In this document: piece by piece, positions 26,037-34,139 of the stretch
How positions within the stretch are numbered: position 1 is the stretch's first letter
Layout: each line of letters begins with the position of its first letter
Assembly: GCF_007830515.1 (NCBI RefSeq)
Contig: NZ_VLKT01000042.1
Coordinates: forward strand, 1-64,000
DNA length: 64,000 nucleotides
Origin: Mesorhizobium tianshanense
Lineage (GTDB): Bacteria; Pseudomonadota; Alphaproteobacteria; Rhizobiales; Rhizobiaceae
Reading direction: 5' to 3'
Translations under genes and position numbers: made by a program
Notes under the pieces: generated by a model
What the model was told of the DNA's origin: nothing
What the model saw: only the letters and a program-made list of their open reading frames with translations
Database searches by the model: none

Positions 26037-28592
26037 ATGCTGCATTTTTCGCGCTGGAAGACCATTCTGATCTGGCTGACGGTCCTGGCCGGTATCCTGT
26101 ACGCAGCTCCCAACCTGGTTCCCGCCTCCACTCTGGCATCGCTGCCGAATTGGCTGCCAAAGCAGCAGCTGACGCTCGGGCTCGACCTGCAGGGCGGCTC
26201 GCACATCCTGCTCCAGATCGATCGGCAGGACCTCGCCAACGAACGCCTCGAATCGGCACGCGACGAGATCCGCACATCGCTGCGCGATACCCAGATCGGC
26301 TATACCGGGCTTACCGGCACCGCCAATTTCATCCAGGTCCGCATTCGCGACCAAGGTCAGATCGAAGCTGCGAAGAGCGCGCTCGAAAGGCTGACGCAGC
26401 CGATCTCGACCGGCCTTTTCATGAGCGGCTCCGTGACCGAGATGGAGATGGCCGAGCCGGAACCGGGCCTGCTGCGTTTTACGCTGACCGAAGCCGGGGT
26501 CGACTACAGGGTGGCCGCGGCGCTGACCCAATCGATCGAGGTTGTAAGCCGGCGCGTGAACGAGCTCGGCACGACCGAGCCGATCATCCAGCGCCAGGGA
26601 TCGGACCGCATCATGGTCCAGGTGCCGGGCCTGCAGGATCCGCAGCGGCTGAAGGATATTCTCGGACAGACAGCGAAGCTGACCTTCCAGATGGTCGACC
26701 AGTCGATTCCGGTCGAGGAGGCGATCTCCGGCCGCCCGCCGGCTGGCTCGACGGTGTTGTATTCGACGGACGAGCCGCTCGTTCCCCATCTGATCGAGAA
26801 CCGGATCATCGTCTCCGGCGAAAACCTCGTCGACGCGCAGGCAACCTTCGACCAGCGCACCAACGAGCCGGTGGTCTCGTTTCGCTTCGACAGCCGCGGC
26901 GCCACCCGCTTCGGTCAGGCTACTCAGGCCAATGTCGGGCGCCTGTTCGCGATCATCCTCGACAACGAGGTGATCTCCGCGCCTCAGATCCGCGAACCGA
27001 TCCTGGGCGGCACCGGGCAGATATCCGGCAGTTTCACGGTGGAGAGCGCGAACGACCTCGCGGTCCTGCTGCGCGCCGGCGCACTGCCTGCCGACCTCAC
27101 CATCGTCGAGGAACGCACCGTCGGTCCGAGCCTCGGCAGCGATTCGATCGAGGCGGGCCAGTTCGCGTCAATCATCGCTGGGTTCCTGGTCGTCGGCTTC
27201 ATGCTGTTCGCCTATGGGCGACTGGGACTGATCGCGAATATCGCGCTCCTCGCCAACGTCGCATTGATCATCGCCGTCCTGTCCGTTCTCGGCGCGACGC
27301 TGACTCTGCCTGGCATCGCCGGCATCGTGCTGACGATGGGCATGGCGGTCGATTCCAACGTCATCATCTTCGAGCGCGTCCGCGAAGAGAGCCGCCAAGG
27401 GCGCTCGATCGTGCAGTCGATGGATTCAGGGTTCAGACAGGCGCTGGCGACGGTCGTCGACGCCAATGTGACGACGCTGATTGCCGCCGTCATCCTGTTC
27501 TTCCTCGGCTCCGGGCCGATCAAGGGGTTTGCCGTGACACTCGCCATCGGCATCGTCACCACCGTGTTCACGGCCTTCACGCTGACGCGCTGGCTGGTCG
27601 CGTTCTGGCTTCGCCGGCAGCGCCCGAAAGCGATGCCCAATGGTGTCATGCGCCTGGTGCCCGACGACACGCGCGTACCGTTCATGGCATTCCGAAAGTA
27701 CGCCTTTACGCTGTCCTTGCTGTTGTCGACCGCTTCGGCCGCGCTGTTCTTTACGGTCGGCATGAACTACGGCATCGACTTCCGCGGCGGCTCGAGCATC
27801 GAGGTGCAGGCGAAGGGCCAGCAGGCCGACATCGGCGACATCCGAGAACGGCTGACGGGTCTCGAACTGGGTGAGGTGCAGGTGCAGGAGTTCGGGTCGA
27901 CCCGGGATGTGCTGATCCGCATCGGCACCCAGGGGGGCGGCGACATTGCCGAACAGTCCGCCGTTGCGAAAGTGAGAAGCGCGCTCGAAAGCGACTACGA
28001 GTTCCGCCGCATCGAGGTTGTCGGTCCAACAGTGTCCTCCGAACTCGCGTTCAACGGCACAATGGGCGTGCTCGCCTCGCTGCTGGCGATGCTCGTCTAT
28101 ATCTGGATCAGGTTCGAGTGGCAGTTCGGGCTCGGCGCCATCATTTCGACGTTCCACGACGTGATCCTGATGGTCGGCTTCTACGTCGTCGCGGGCATAG
28201 AGTTCAATTTGACCTCGATAGCCGCGATCCTGACTATCGTTGGCTATTCCATCAACGATACGGTTGTTGTCTATGATAGGGTCCGCGAGAATCTGCGCCG
28301 CTATAAAAAGATGCCGATCGCCGAACTGCTCGACCTGTCGATGAACCAGACGCTGGCGCGAACGGTCCTGACCGGCGTGACCACGCTGTTTGCGCTGGCG
28401 GCGCTTTCGATCTGGGGCGGCGAGGTCATCCAGTCCTTCACGATCGCGATGATCTTCGGCATCCTCGCCGGGACCTATTCCTCCATCTTCGTCGCCGGAC
28501 CGCTCCTGATCCTGTTCAAGCTCCGGCCGGGCGCCCTCAGTCCAGAGGAAACCACGGCGGCGAAAGAGCCGCCGGCGCGACAGGCCTTATGA
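26037..28592 (+). CDS. secDF: Protein translocase SecDF, single fused chain
   Basis: 851-residue fusion of SecD (about residues 1-535) and SecF (about 545-840). It uses the proton gradient to pull exported proteins through SecYEG. Characteristic segments are LGLDLQGGSHILLQID in SecD and GIDFRGGSSIEVQ in SecF. The conserved membrane helices carry GMAVDSNVIIFERVREE and GYSINDTVVVYDRVREN, with the acidic residues needed for proton flow. Twelve membrane segments are expected. No yajC is adjacent, so this may be an accessory copy beside stress and sulfur genes. A T-run hairpin follows the stop. Confidence 0.93.
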   Translation: MLHFSRWKTILIWLTVLAGILYAAPNLVPASTLASLPNWLPKQQLTLGLDLQGGSHILLQIDRQDLANERLESARDEIRTSLRDTQIGYTGLTGTANFIQVRIRDQGQIEAAKSALERLTQPISTGLFMSGSVTEMEMAEPEPGLLRFTLTEAGVDYRVAAALTQSIEVVSRRVNELGTTEPIIQRQGSDRIMVQVPGLQDPQRLKDILGQTAKLTFQMVDQSIPVEEAISGRPPAGSTVLYSTDEPLVPHLIENRIIVSGENLVDAQATFDQRTNEPVVSFRFDSRGATRFGQATQANVGRLFAIILDNEVISAPQIREPILGGTGQISGSFTVESANDLAVLLRAGALPADLTIVEERTVGPSLGSDSIEAGQFASIIAGFLVVGFMLFAYGRLGLIANIALLANVALIIAVLSVLGATLTLPGIAGIVLTMGMAVDSNVIIFERVREESRQGRSIVQSMDSGFRQALATVVDANVTTLIAAVILFFLGSGPIKGFAVTLAIGIVTTVFTAFTLTRWLVAFWLRRQRPKAMPNGVMRLVPDDTRVPFMAFRKYAFTLSLLLSTASAALFFTVGMNYGIDFRGGSSIEVQAKGQQADIGDIRERLTGLELGEVQVQEFGSTRDVLIRIGTQGGGDIAEQSAVAKVRSALESDYEFRRIEVVGPTVSSELAFNGTMGVLASLLAMLVYIWIRFEWQFGLGAIISTFHDVILMVGFYVVAGIEFNLTSIAAILTIVGYSINDTVVVYDRVRENLRRYKKMPIAELLDLSMNQTLARTVLTGVTTLFALAALSIWGGEVIQSFTIAMIFGILAGTYSSIFVAGPLLILFKLRPGALSPEETTAAKEPPARQAL

Positions 28593-28598
28593 TGCAAC

Positions 28599-28619
28599 GA
28601 TGGGCGATGCCATCTTTTT
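28599..28619 (+). terminator. Rho-independent terminator-like hairpin after secDF
   Basis: The sequence gatgg-gcgatg-ccatc is followed by five T residues (28615-28619). It lies in the 39-bp gap between the convergent ends of secDF and the cysteine desulfurase gene. The stem is short (5 bp), but its position and T-run suit a terminator. Confidence 0.55.
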
Positions 28620-28631
28620 GGGTCCGACGCT

Positions 28632-29765
28632 TTAACCGGTGACGGATCGGACCGTGACTGCTCGAAGCTGATCCACGATGGTGTCGATTTCAGCCTCGGT
28701 CGTGGCCCGACCAAGACTGAAGCGAACCGCACCCATGCCGATCTTCTCGGGCACGCCCATGGCCGTCAGCACTGGGGAGAGCTCGACCCGGCCGGCGTGA
28801 CACGCCGAACCGATCGACGCCGCAACGCCGTCGAGACGTGAAAGCAGCTCGGCGCCGATCATGCCGACGAATGAAACACTGAGCGTGTTGGGAAGGCGAT
28901 GATGAGGGTGCCCGTTGAGCGCGACCCGGTCGCCGAAGCCTTCCTGCAGCGCGTCCCAAAAGCGATCCCGCAACGCGCGGACGCGGGCCATCGGCTCCAG
29001 GTCGCTGGCGAGCGCACAGGCGGCGCCAAGGCCGACCGCGAGCAAGGCGCTCTCAGTGCCGGCGCGCCGGCCCTGTTCGTGACCCGCGCCATGGATCAGC
29101 GGCTCAAGCGTGACGCCACCGCGGACATAGAGCGCACCGACACCCTTCGGCGCGTAGAGCTTGTGGCCGGCGATGGTCAGCAGATCGACCCCAAGCGTGT
29201 CGACCTTGGTTGCAATCTTGCCGACCGACTGCGCTGCGTCGGTGTGAAATCGAACCCCATGCTCCCGCGCCATCGCACCGATCTCCTCGATCGGCTGGAT
29301 CGTGCCAACCTCATTGTTGGCGTGCATGACACTGATCAGGATGGTGCGCGGCGTGATGGCACGACGCACATCCTCGGGATCGACGCGGCCCGTGCTGTCG
29401 ACCGGCAGATAGGTCACTGCCGCGCCGAGCTGCTTGAGGAAACGGCAAGGAGCGAGAACGGCCGGATGCTCGACCGTGGTGGTGACGATGTGCTCGCCCT
29501 TGTGCCTCAGCGCGAAGAACGTGCCCTTGATCGCCAGGTTGTTGGCCTCGCTGCCGCCGCTCGTGAACACGATCTCGTCGGGTACACAGCCGAGCAGTCC
29601 GGCAACCTGGCTGCGGGCCTTCTCCAGCGCAGCCTTTGCCGGCGTGCTCGCCCAATGGCCGCTCGACGGATTGCCGAAAGCTTCATCCAAATATGGCCGC
29701 ATGGCGGCCGTGACCGAAGGATCGATCGGCGTGCTCGCGTTGTAATCGAGATAGATCGGCGTCAT
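28632..29765 (-). CDS. Cysteine desulfurase (NifS/IscS class)
   Basis: 377-residue PLP enzyme that takes sulfur from cysteine as a protein persulfide. The N-terminus is MTPIYLDYNASTPIDP. PLP contacts are in TSGGSEANNLAIKG and FHTDAAQSVGK, the Schiff-base Lys is in TIAGHKLYAPKG, and the persulfide Cys is in SIGSACHAG. It stands without iscU or other cluster-assembly genes. The next upstream gene is a dsrE relative, so a role in sulfane sulfur traffic is plausible. GAGGAA precedes the ATG. Confidence 0.92.
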   Translation of the reverse strand: MTPIYLDYNASTPIDPSVTAAMRPYLDEAFGNPSSGHWASTPAKAALEKARSQVAGLLGCVPDEIVFTSGGSEANNLAIKGTFFALRHKGEHIVTTTVEHPAVLAPCRFLKQLGAAVTYLPVDSTGRVDPEDVRRAITPRTILISVMHANNEVGTIQPIEEIGAMAREHGVRFHTDAAQSVGKIATKVDTLGVDLLTIAGHKLYAPKGVGALYVRGGVTLEPLIHGAGHEQGRRAGTESALLAVGLGAACALASDLEPMARVRALRDRFWDALQEGFGDRVALNGHPHHRLPNTLSVSFVGMIGAELLSRLDGVAASIGSACHAGRVELSPVLTAMGVPEKIGMGAVRFSLGRATTEAEIDTIVDQLRAVTVRSVTG

Positions 29766-29790
29766 GTCCGGGAGCTTCCTCAGCGGTTGG

Positions 29791-30143
29791 TCAGAATACC
29801 AGTACCTTGTCGGCAGCGAGCGTCACGGCAGCGAGTTCCGCCATGCTGCTGCGTCGCGCGCCAGCCATCATCTCGGTGTCAGCCAGGCCGCGCGCATCCA
29901 TGCAGGTGCCGCAGAGGAACACCTGTCCCTTGCCGGCAATCACCCCCTTCAGCATGCGCTCGACATTGTAATAGCCGTCGGAGTCTTTTGGCCCGCCTTC
30001 GCGGCCACGACGGCGTCGGCCATCAGGAACACGGTGACGGCGGTTCCGGGCTCGTTCTTGAGGAGAGCAAGAGCAAGGCGCAGGCCGTTGTAGCACCGCT
30101 CGGTACCATAGGGCGGGTCATTCAGAATGAGCAGGATCTGCAC
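29791..30143 (-). pseudogene. DsrE-family protein gene with a one-base frameshift
   Basis: The N-terminal part reads from a GTG at 30141-30143 (QILLILNDPPYGTERCYNG) and ends in a frame that continues KAGQKTP. The C-terminal part (DGYYNVERMLKGVIAGKGQ, then FLCGTCMDARGL) is in another frame. The join is at about 29980, where one base is missing from what should be KTPDGYYNVERM. Both halves together give a full-size DsrE domain of about 117 residues with the conserved Cys pair. AAGGA precedes the GTG. DsrE proteins carry or transfer persulfide sulfur. Either the gene is inactivated or one base is missing from the sequence. Confidence 0.8.
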
Positions 30144-30224
30144 AGGCGTCCTTTCTTCGGCCCTTCGACCGGGCTCCAGTCGGAAGGCGACTCCGGCAAG
30201 CATAGATCGTTCGACAAGGACGTC

Positions 30225-30572
30225 CTATTCGCCGAGCACGCGGCGCCGTTCCTCGAACTCGTCCTTGTCGATTTCGCCACGCGCAAAGCGCTCCTTGAGA
30301 ATGTCGAGCGGTGTGCGGCCCGGCGGCGCGTGATGCGGTGGAACGGTTATCTGCCATGGCCCGCCGGCCCAGCGGGCCAGAATAACCACGGCTGCGATCA
30401 GCACGGCGAGGAAGAGGATCATGAACAGCGGTCCGAAAAACCAGCCTCCACCCCACATCATATGTTGCCCGTAAGCGTACCGGTCAGCATCTGACGGTGC
30501 CTGCGCCAACACCGCGCCAGGCGCGAGTGCGGCGCTCGCCGCCGCGAAAATCGGAATCAGAACCTTTTGCAT
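30225..30572 (-). CDS. SHOCT-domain membrane protein with signal sequence
   Basis: 115-residue protein. A signal peptide (MQKVLIPIFAAASAALAPG, cleavage near VLAQA) is followed by a His/Met/Gly/Trp-rich stretch (GQHMMWGGGWFFGP), one membrane helix (FMILFLAVLIAAVVILARWAGG) and a C-terminal SHOCT domain (TPLDILKERFARGEIDKDEF). SHOCT domains are short oligomerisation modules. It lies in a minus-strand group with the Met-rich EF-hand protein and DsrE, suggesting a membrane complex; this is an inference. Confidence 0.8.
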   Translation of the reverse strand: MQKVLIPIFAAASAALAPGAVLAQAPSDADRYAYGQHMMWGGGWFFGPLFMILFLAVLIAAVVILARWAGGPWQITVPPHHAPPGRTPLDILKERFARGEIDKDEFEERRRVLGE

Positions 30573-30648
30573 TGACGAACTCCATCACGGTCAGCATGGT
30601 CGGTAGTGCCGCGGAGGCCGTCGCGCCCGGCGACCGGCTTGCGCGTAG

Positions 30649-31140
30649 CTACTCCCGCATGAATGCCTGAACCTCCTCGGGCGTTACCTTGCCGTCCTTG
30701 TCGGCGTCCACCTTGTCGAAGATTCGCTTATGGATGGCCGAGATCTCTTCGAAGGAGAGCCCGCCGTCGCCGTCCGTGTCGGCAATGGCGAACATTATCT
30801 TCATCATGTGCCCGCGCATGCGCATCATCGGCATTGCGCCCATCATGCCGGGCTGCATCATCCCGCCCATCATGTCCTGACCCATGCCCTTGCCCATCAT
30901 GCCCTGGCCCATCATGCCCTGGCCCATCATTCCGGGAGGCATCATGCCGGGTTGAGCAGGCTGTGTACCTTGGTCTTGTCCCGCCGTATCTCCAGGCTCG
31001 GGAGACGGCGCCGCCTGTGCGACCGCTGTATCGGGATGGTGCGGATCGGCTGCGGCCGTTTGCGCGGCGGCTGTAGCCGTCGCGCCGGCGGCGACAGTGG
31101 CGGCGAGCGCGGCCACGCGCGTCAGTGAAATCAACGTCAT
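30649..31140 (-). CDS. Exported EF-hand protein with a methionine-rich repeat
   Basis: 163-residue protein with a signal peptide (TRVAALAATVAAGATATAAA) and a Gln/Pro/Ala-rich linker. About 45 residues are built on GMM(G/P)x repeats (GMMGQGMMGQGMMGKGMGQD and more). The end carries two EF-hands, DTDGDGGLSFEE and DADKDGKVTPEE, both with complete calcium loops. Met-rich motifs of this kind bind Cu(I) or Ag(I) in periplasmic metal proteins. Binding of both calcium and a soft metal is an inference. GAAGGAGG precedes the ATG. Confidence 0.8.
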   Translation of the reverse strand: MTLISLTRVAALAATVAAGATATAAAQTAAADPHHPDTAVAQAAPSPEPGDTAGQDQGTQPAQPGMMPPGMMGQGMMGQGMMGKGMGQDMMGGMMQPGMMGAMPMMRMRGHMMKIMFAIADTDGDGGLSFEEISAIHKRIFDKVDADKDGKVTPEEVQAFMRE

Positions 31141-31206
31141 GGTATCCTCCTTCGTCTCATGGGGCTCGGCAGAGCCCGTTCTAAGCTGCTGGCGGCTCTG
31201 CGGCTT

Positions 31207-31344
31207 CTACACGGAATGCCTTCGGCTCTTTCCGTGCGCCGGCAAACCGCCTGTCGCGGCCAATTCCAATATAAGCCACAAAGGCAGCACGGCGAGTTTG
31301 CGCCGGATCAATTGCTCGGGCAGACGATCCGCCGCCGCTGTCAT
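31207..31344 (-). CDS. Small ORF coupled to the MFS transporter gene
   Basis: 45-residue ORF, starting MTAAADRLPEQLIRRKLAV with a hydrophobic stretch (LAVLPLWLILELAATGG). Its ATG overlaps the MFS stop (ATGA) and has a strong ribosome site, GAGGAGG, at good spacing. It may be a small membrane protein working with the transporter. No homology is recognisable by eye. Confidence 0.5.
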   Translation of the reverse strand: MTAAADRLPEQLIRRKLAVLPLWLILELAATGGLPAHGKSRRHSV

Positions 31345-32630
31345 GTTGTCCTCCTCGAGGACGGATGGGACGCGCGCGAGGCATCCGATTCGTTCATCAC
31401 GACAGCCACGACCGCACCCGAGAGAAACGTCAGCGCGGCGATCGATGTGATCGCCCATGACAGCCCAAAACTGTCGGCGATGAGGCCGGCGGAGAGCGCA
31501 CCGATCGCGTAGCCGAGATCCCGCCAGAACCGGTAGACGCTGAGCGAGCGGGCGCGCCAGGTCGGATGCGAGGCATCGGAGACGGCCGCGATCAAGCTCG
31601 GGTAGACCATCGCCGTGCCGAGGCCGAGAAGGAGGCTGCCGACGATCCACCCCTCGAACTGGCGCGTCGCCGCGGTGAGAAACAGACCGGCGGCCTGAAC
31701 CCACATGCCGGCGACGATCAGGCCCTTGCGCCCCCAGCGATCGCTCAAGGGGCCTGTGACGACCTGCAAGACACCCCATGTCGCGGGATAGATCGCCTTG
31801 AGGATGCCGATGCGCTCGACACCGAGGCCGAAGGAAGCGAAGAACAATGGGAAAATGCCCCAGCTCATGCCGTCGTTGAGATTGTTGACGAGACCGGCTT
31901 GCGAAGCGGCGAACAGGTTGCGATCCTTGAACGAGGTGAGCGCGAAGACTTGCCGAAAGCTGATCGGCGCGGACTGCTGCGCGTGGGACGAAGCCTCCAG
32001 CCGAACGTGGTCCCGCGTGTCGCGCACGAGCAGGATCGACAGTCCGGCACCGAGGAGCGCATAGCCGATGCCGAGATAGATCGGCACTGGCCGAAGTCCG
32101 TATTGCGCGGCGAGATAGCCGGTCAGGAACGCCGTCACCCCGACGGCGAGATAGCCGGCGAACTCGTTGAGACCGACGGCAAGGCCGCGCGACTTCGGTC
32201 CGACGAGATCGACTTTCATGATCACGGTCATCGACCAGGCGAGCCCCTGGTTGATGCCGAGCAACGCGTTGGCCGCGATCACCCATTCCCAGGTCGGCGC
32301 CCAGATGATCATGAACGGCACCGGCAGGCCGACCAGCCATCCCAAAACGAGCACGCGCTTGCGGCCCCACGCGTCGGCAAGCTGGCCCGAGACCAGATTG
32401 GCGAGGGCCTTGACGACGCCGAAGCTGACGATGAAGGAGACGATGAGCGTCGTCGACGTGACGTGGAACTCCTCCGATCCGATCAGCGGCACCACCGTTC
32501 GTTCTATCCCGACCATGCCGCCGACAAAGGCGTTGATCACGACGAGCAGCGCGAATTGCGGCCAGTTCTCCCTAAGGCCGAGCCTGACGGGTGAACCCGC
32601 CCTGCCTGGAACTGATGCCGCTTCGTCCAT
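31341..32630 (-). CDS. Major facilitator superfamily transporter
   Basis: 429-residue carrier with about 12 hydrophobic segments. The MFS loop 2-3 motif appears as GQLADAWGRKRVLVLGWLVG, and the equivalent in the second half as GPLSDRWGRKGLIVAGMWVQ. It starts 3 bp after the stop of the metallo-hydrolase gene, so the two form an operon with the small ORF downstream. The substrate is not readable. The context with ArsR-rhodanese and a persulfide-dioxygenase-like enzyme suggests export or import of a sulfur compound or of an inhibitor. Confidence 0.88.
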   Translation of the reverse strand: MDEAASVPGRAGSPVRLGLRENWPQFALLVVINAFVGGMVGIERTVVPLIGSEEFHVTSTTLIVSFIVSFGVVKALANLVSGQLADAWGRKRVLVLGWLVGLPVPFMIIWAPTWEWVIAANALLGINQGLAWSMTVIMKVDLVGPKSRGLAVGLNEFAGYLAVGVTAFLTGYLAAQYGLRPVPIYLGIGYALLGAGLSILLVRDTRDHVRLEASSHAQQSAPISFRQVFALTSFKDRNLFAASQAGLVNNLNDGMSWGIFPLFFASFGLGVERIGILKAIYPATWGVLQVVTGPLSDRWGRKGLIVAGMWVQAAGLFLTAATRQFEGWIVGSLLLGLGTAMVYPSLIAAVSDASHPTWRARSLSVYRFWRDLGYAIGALSAGLIADSFGLSWAITSIAALTFLSGAVVAVVMNESDASRASHPSSRRTT

Positions 32631-32633
32631 GGG

Positions 32634-33374
32634 TCAGGCCGCCGCCGCAGCCAGGGCGGAATTGGCGGCCCGGAGCGCAGCGGCCTCGGGCGGAGCCGGC
32701 GGAATCTCGGCGAGCATGAAGCGGATGAAGGCGGCTTCGTCCTCGATCCGGAGGGCCTCGTTGTGGCGTTTCTCGAAACCGATGGTCGACCAGGGCTTGC
32801 CGCTCAGGCGCCGGCCGCAGACCGAGCCGGCATAGGCGCCGGGGAGCACCTCGACATGATCGGGAAGAGCCTTGAGCCGACCGGCGCTGCGAAAGAGATC
32901 CCTTGCGCCTTGCTCGGCGCTGACGGCGAGTTCGGTGCGGCCGAGATCGCCGACCATCAGCGTGTGGCCGGTCAGCACGAACCACGGCTCGTCGGCACGC
33001 GTGCGGTCGCTGACGAGAAGGCAGATGTGCTCCGGCGTGTGACCGGGCGTGTGCAGGACGGTTGCGGTGACGTTGCCGAGCGAGAGGACCTCTCCGTCGC
33101 GCATGCCTTTGAACGGGAACGCAACATCCGCCTCCGCCCAGAGCACGTATGCGGCGCCCGCCGCTTCGGCGAGCGCGCGGCCGGCGGAGAGATGGTCGGC
33201 ATGAACATGCGTGTCGACGACGAAGTGGATGCGCATGCCGGCGGCTTCGGCGGCGCGCAGGTAGAAATCGATGTCGCCGGCCGGATCGACGACGGCTGCG
33301 GCTGCCTTGCCGCCGCAACCGAACAGGTACGAGATGCCGACTGGATCGGTGTGAAGGAATTGGCGAAGGATCAT
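32634..33374 (-). CDS. Metallo-beta-lactamase-fold hydrolase, persulfide-dioxygenase-like
   Basis: 246-residue MBL-fold protein. It has THVHADH at 55-61, HTPGHTPEH and GDLGRTEL, as in ETHE1-type persulfide dioxygenases, which oxidise glutathione persulfide to sulfite using one iron bound by two His and one Asp. The C-terminal segment PGAYAGSVCGRRLSGK lacks the His usually found in the matching PxHxxGS segment. The ATG at 33374 is preferred (GAGGAG upstream) over the longer 33413 reading, which would cross the operator. It is divergent from the ArsR-rhodanese gene. Confidence 0.85.
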   Translation of the reverse strand: MILRQFLHTDPVGISYLFGCGGKAAAAVVDPAGDIDFYLRAAEAAGMRIHFVVDTHVHADHLSAGRALAEAAGAAYVLWAEADVAFPFKGMRDGEVLSLGNVTATVLHTPGHTPEHICLLVSDRTRADEPWFVLTGHTLMVGDLGRTELAVSAEQGARDLFRSAGRLKALPDHVEVLPGAYAGSVCGRRLSGKPWSTIGFEKRHNEALRIEDEAAFIRFMLAEIPPAPPEAAALRAANSALAAAAA

Positions 33375-33403
33375 GGTCTTGCGCTCCTCGCTACGAAAGG
33401 CTA

Positions 33404-33431
33404 AAACATTCAATCATTCCGCTGAATGTTT
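33404..33431. promoter_or_regulatory. 28-bp inverted-repeat operator between MBL and ArsR-rhodanese genes
   Basis: Perfect 9-base arms AAACATTCA (33404-33412) and TGAATGTTT (33423-33431) are separated by 10 bases. The centre lies in the 72-bp divergent gap, 15-43 bp from each start codon. Spacing and AT-rich arms are typical of ArsR/BigR-type operators. The ArsR-rhodanese protein is the obvious ligand, giving control of both directions. Confidence 0.78.
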
Positions 33432-33446
33432 CACTGAGGAGAAGCC

Positions 33447-34115
33447 GTGTCAAGCACCGGACCAAAACAGGCGATCTACGCGAGCCTTGCCGAAGTGGCT
33501 CAGGCGCTCGGCCATCCGCATCGGCTCGAGCTTCTGGAGCACCTCGCGCAGGGGGTGCGCAGCGTCGAGGACCTCTCCGCGCGAGCCCATCTGAGTTTCG
33601 CCAACACGTCGCGCCACCTGCAGATCCTGCGGCGGGCGCGCCTCGTCGAGACGGAGCGCCGCGGCAAGCACGTGCTCTACAGCCTCGCCGGCGACGCCGA
33701 GGTGGTGGCGCTGATCAAGGCGCTCGGCCGCGTCGGCGAGCGAAACGTGGCCGAAGTCGACCGCGTCATGGCCGACTACTTCCGCGCTCGCGATGCGATG
33801 GAGCCCGTGTCGCGAGACGACCTCGTCTCGAGGCTGCATGACGGCATGGTCACGGTTCTCGACGTGCGGCCAGAGGATGAGTTTGCGGTCGGACATCTCC
33901 CGGGCGCCCTCAACATCCCGCTGGCCGAGCTGGAGCGTCGCTTAGGCGAGCTACAGGCGGATCGGGAAGTGATCGCCTATTGCCGCGGCCCCTATTGCGT
34001 TCTCTCGTTCGAAGCGGTCGCCGCCTTGCGAGAGCGGGGCTATCTCGTCCGTCGGCTCGAGGACGGCTATCCCGAATGGAAAGCCGCCGGCCTGCCGGTC
34101 GAAACGGCCGCCTGA
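33447..34115 (+). CDS. ArsR-type regulator fused to a rhodanese domain
   Basis: 222-residue fusion. Residues 10-95 are a winged-helix ArsR domain (helix-turn-helix near SFANTSRHLQILRRARLV). Residues about 122-218 are a rhodanese domain with the active-site loop CRGPYC (C179 to C184). The whole protein has only these two Cys; the ArsR part has none, so the classical thiol or metal sites of ArsR/BigR are missing. A persulfide on C179 or a C179-C184 bond is the likely signal. The start is GTG 33447 with GAGGAGAAG upstream. It is divergent from the metallo-hydrolase and followed by a nucleoside phosphorylase. Confidence 0.9.
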   Translation: MSSTGPKQAIYASLAEVAQALGHPHRLELLEHLAQGVRSVEDLSARAHLSFANTSRHLQILRRARLVETERRGKHVLYSLAGDAEVVALIKALGRVGERNVAEVDRVMADYFRARDAMEPVSRDDLVSRLHDGMVTVLDVRPEDEFAVGHLPGALNIPLAELERRLGELQADREVIAYCRGPYCVLSFEAVAALRERGYLVRRLEDGYPEWKAAGLPVETAA

Positions 34116-34139
34116 AACAGAACACGCGGAGCGAGTCCC

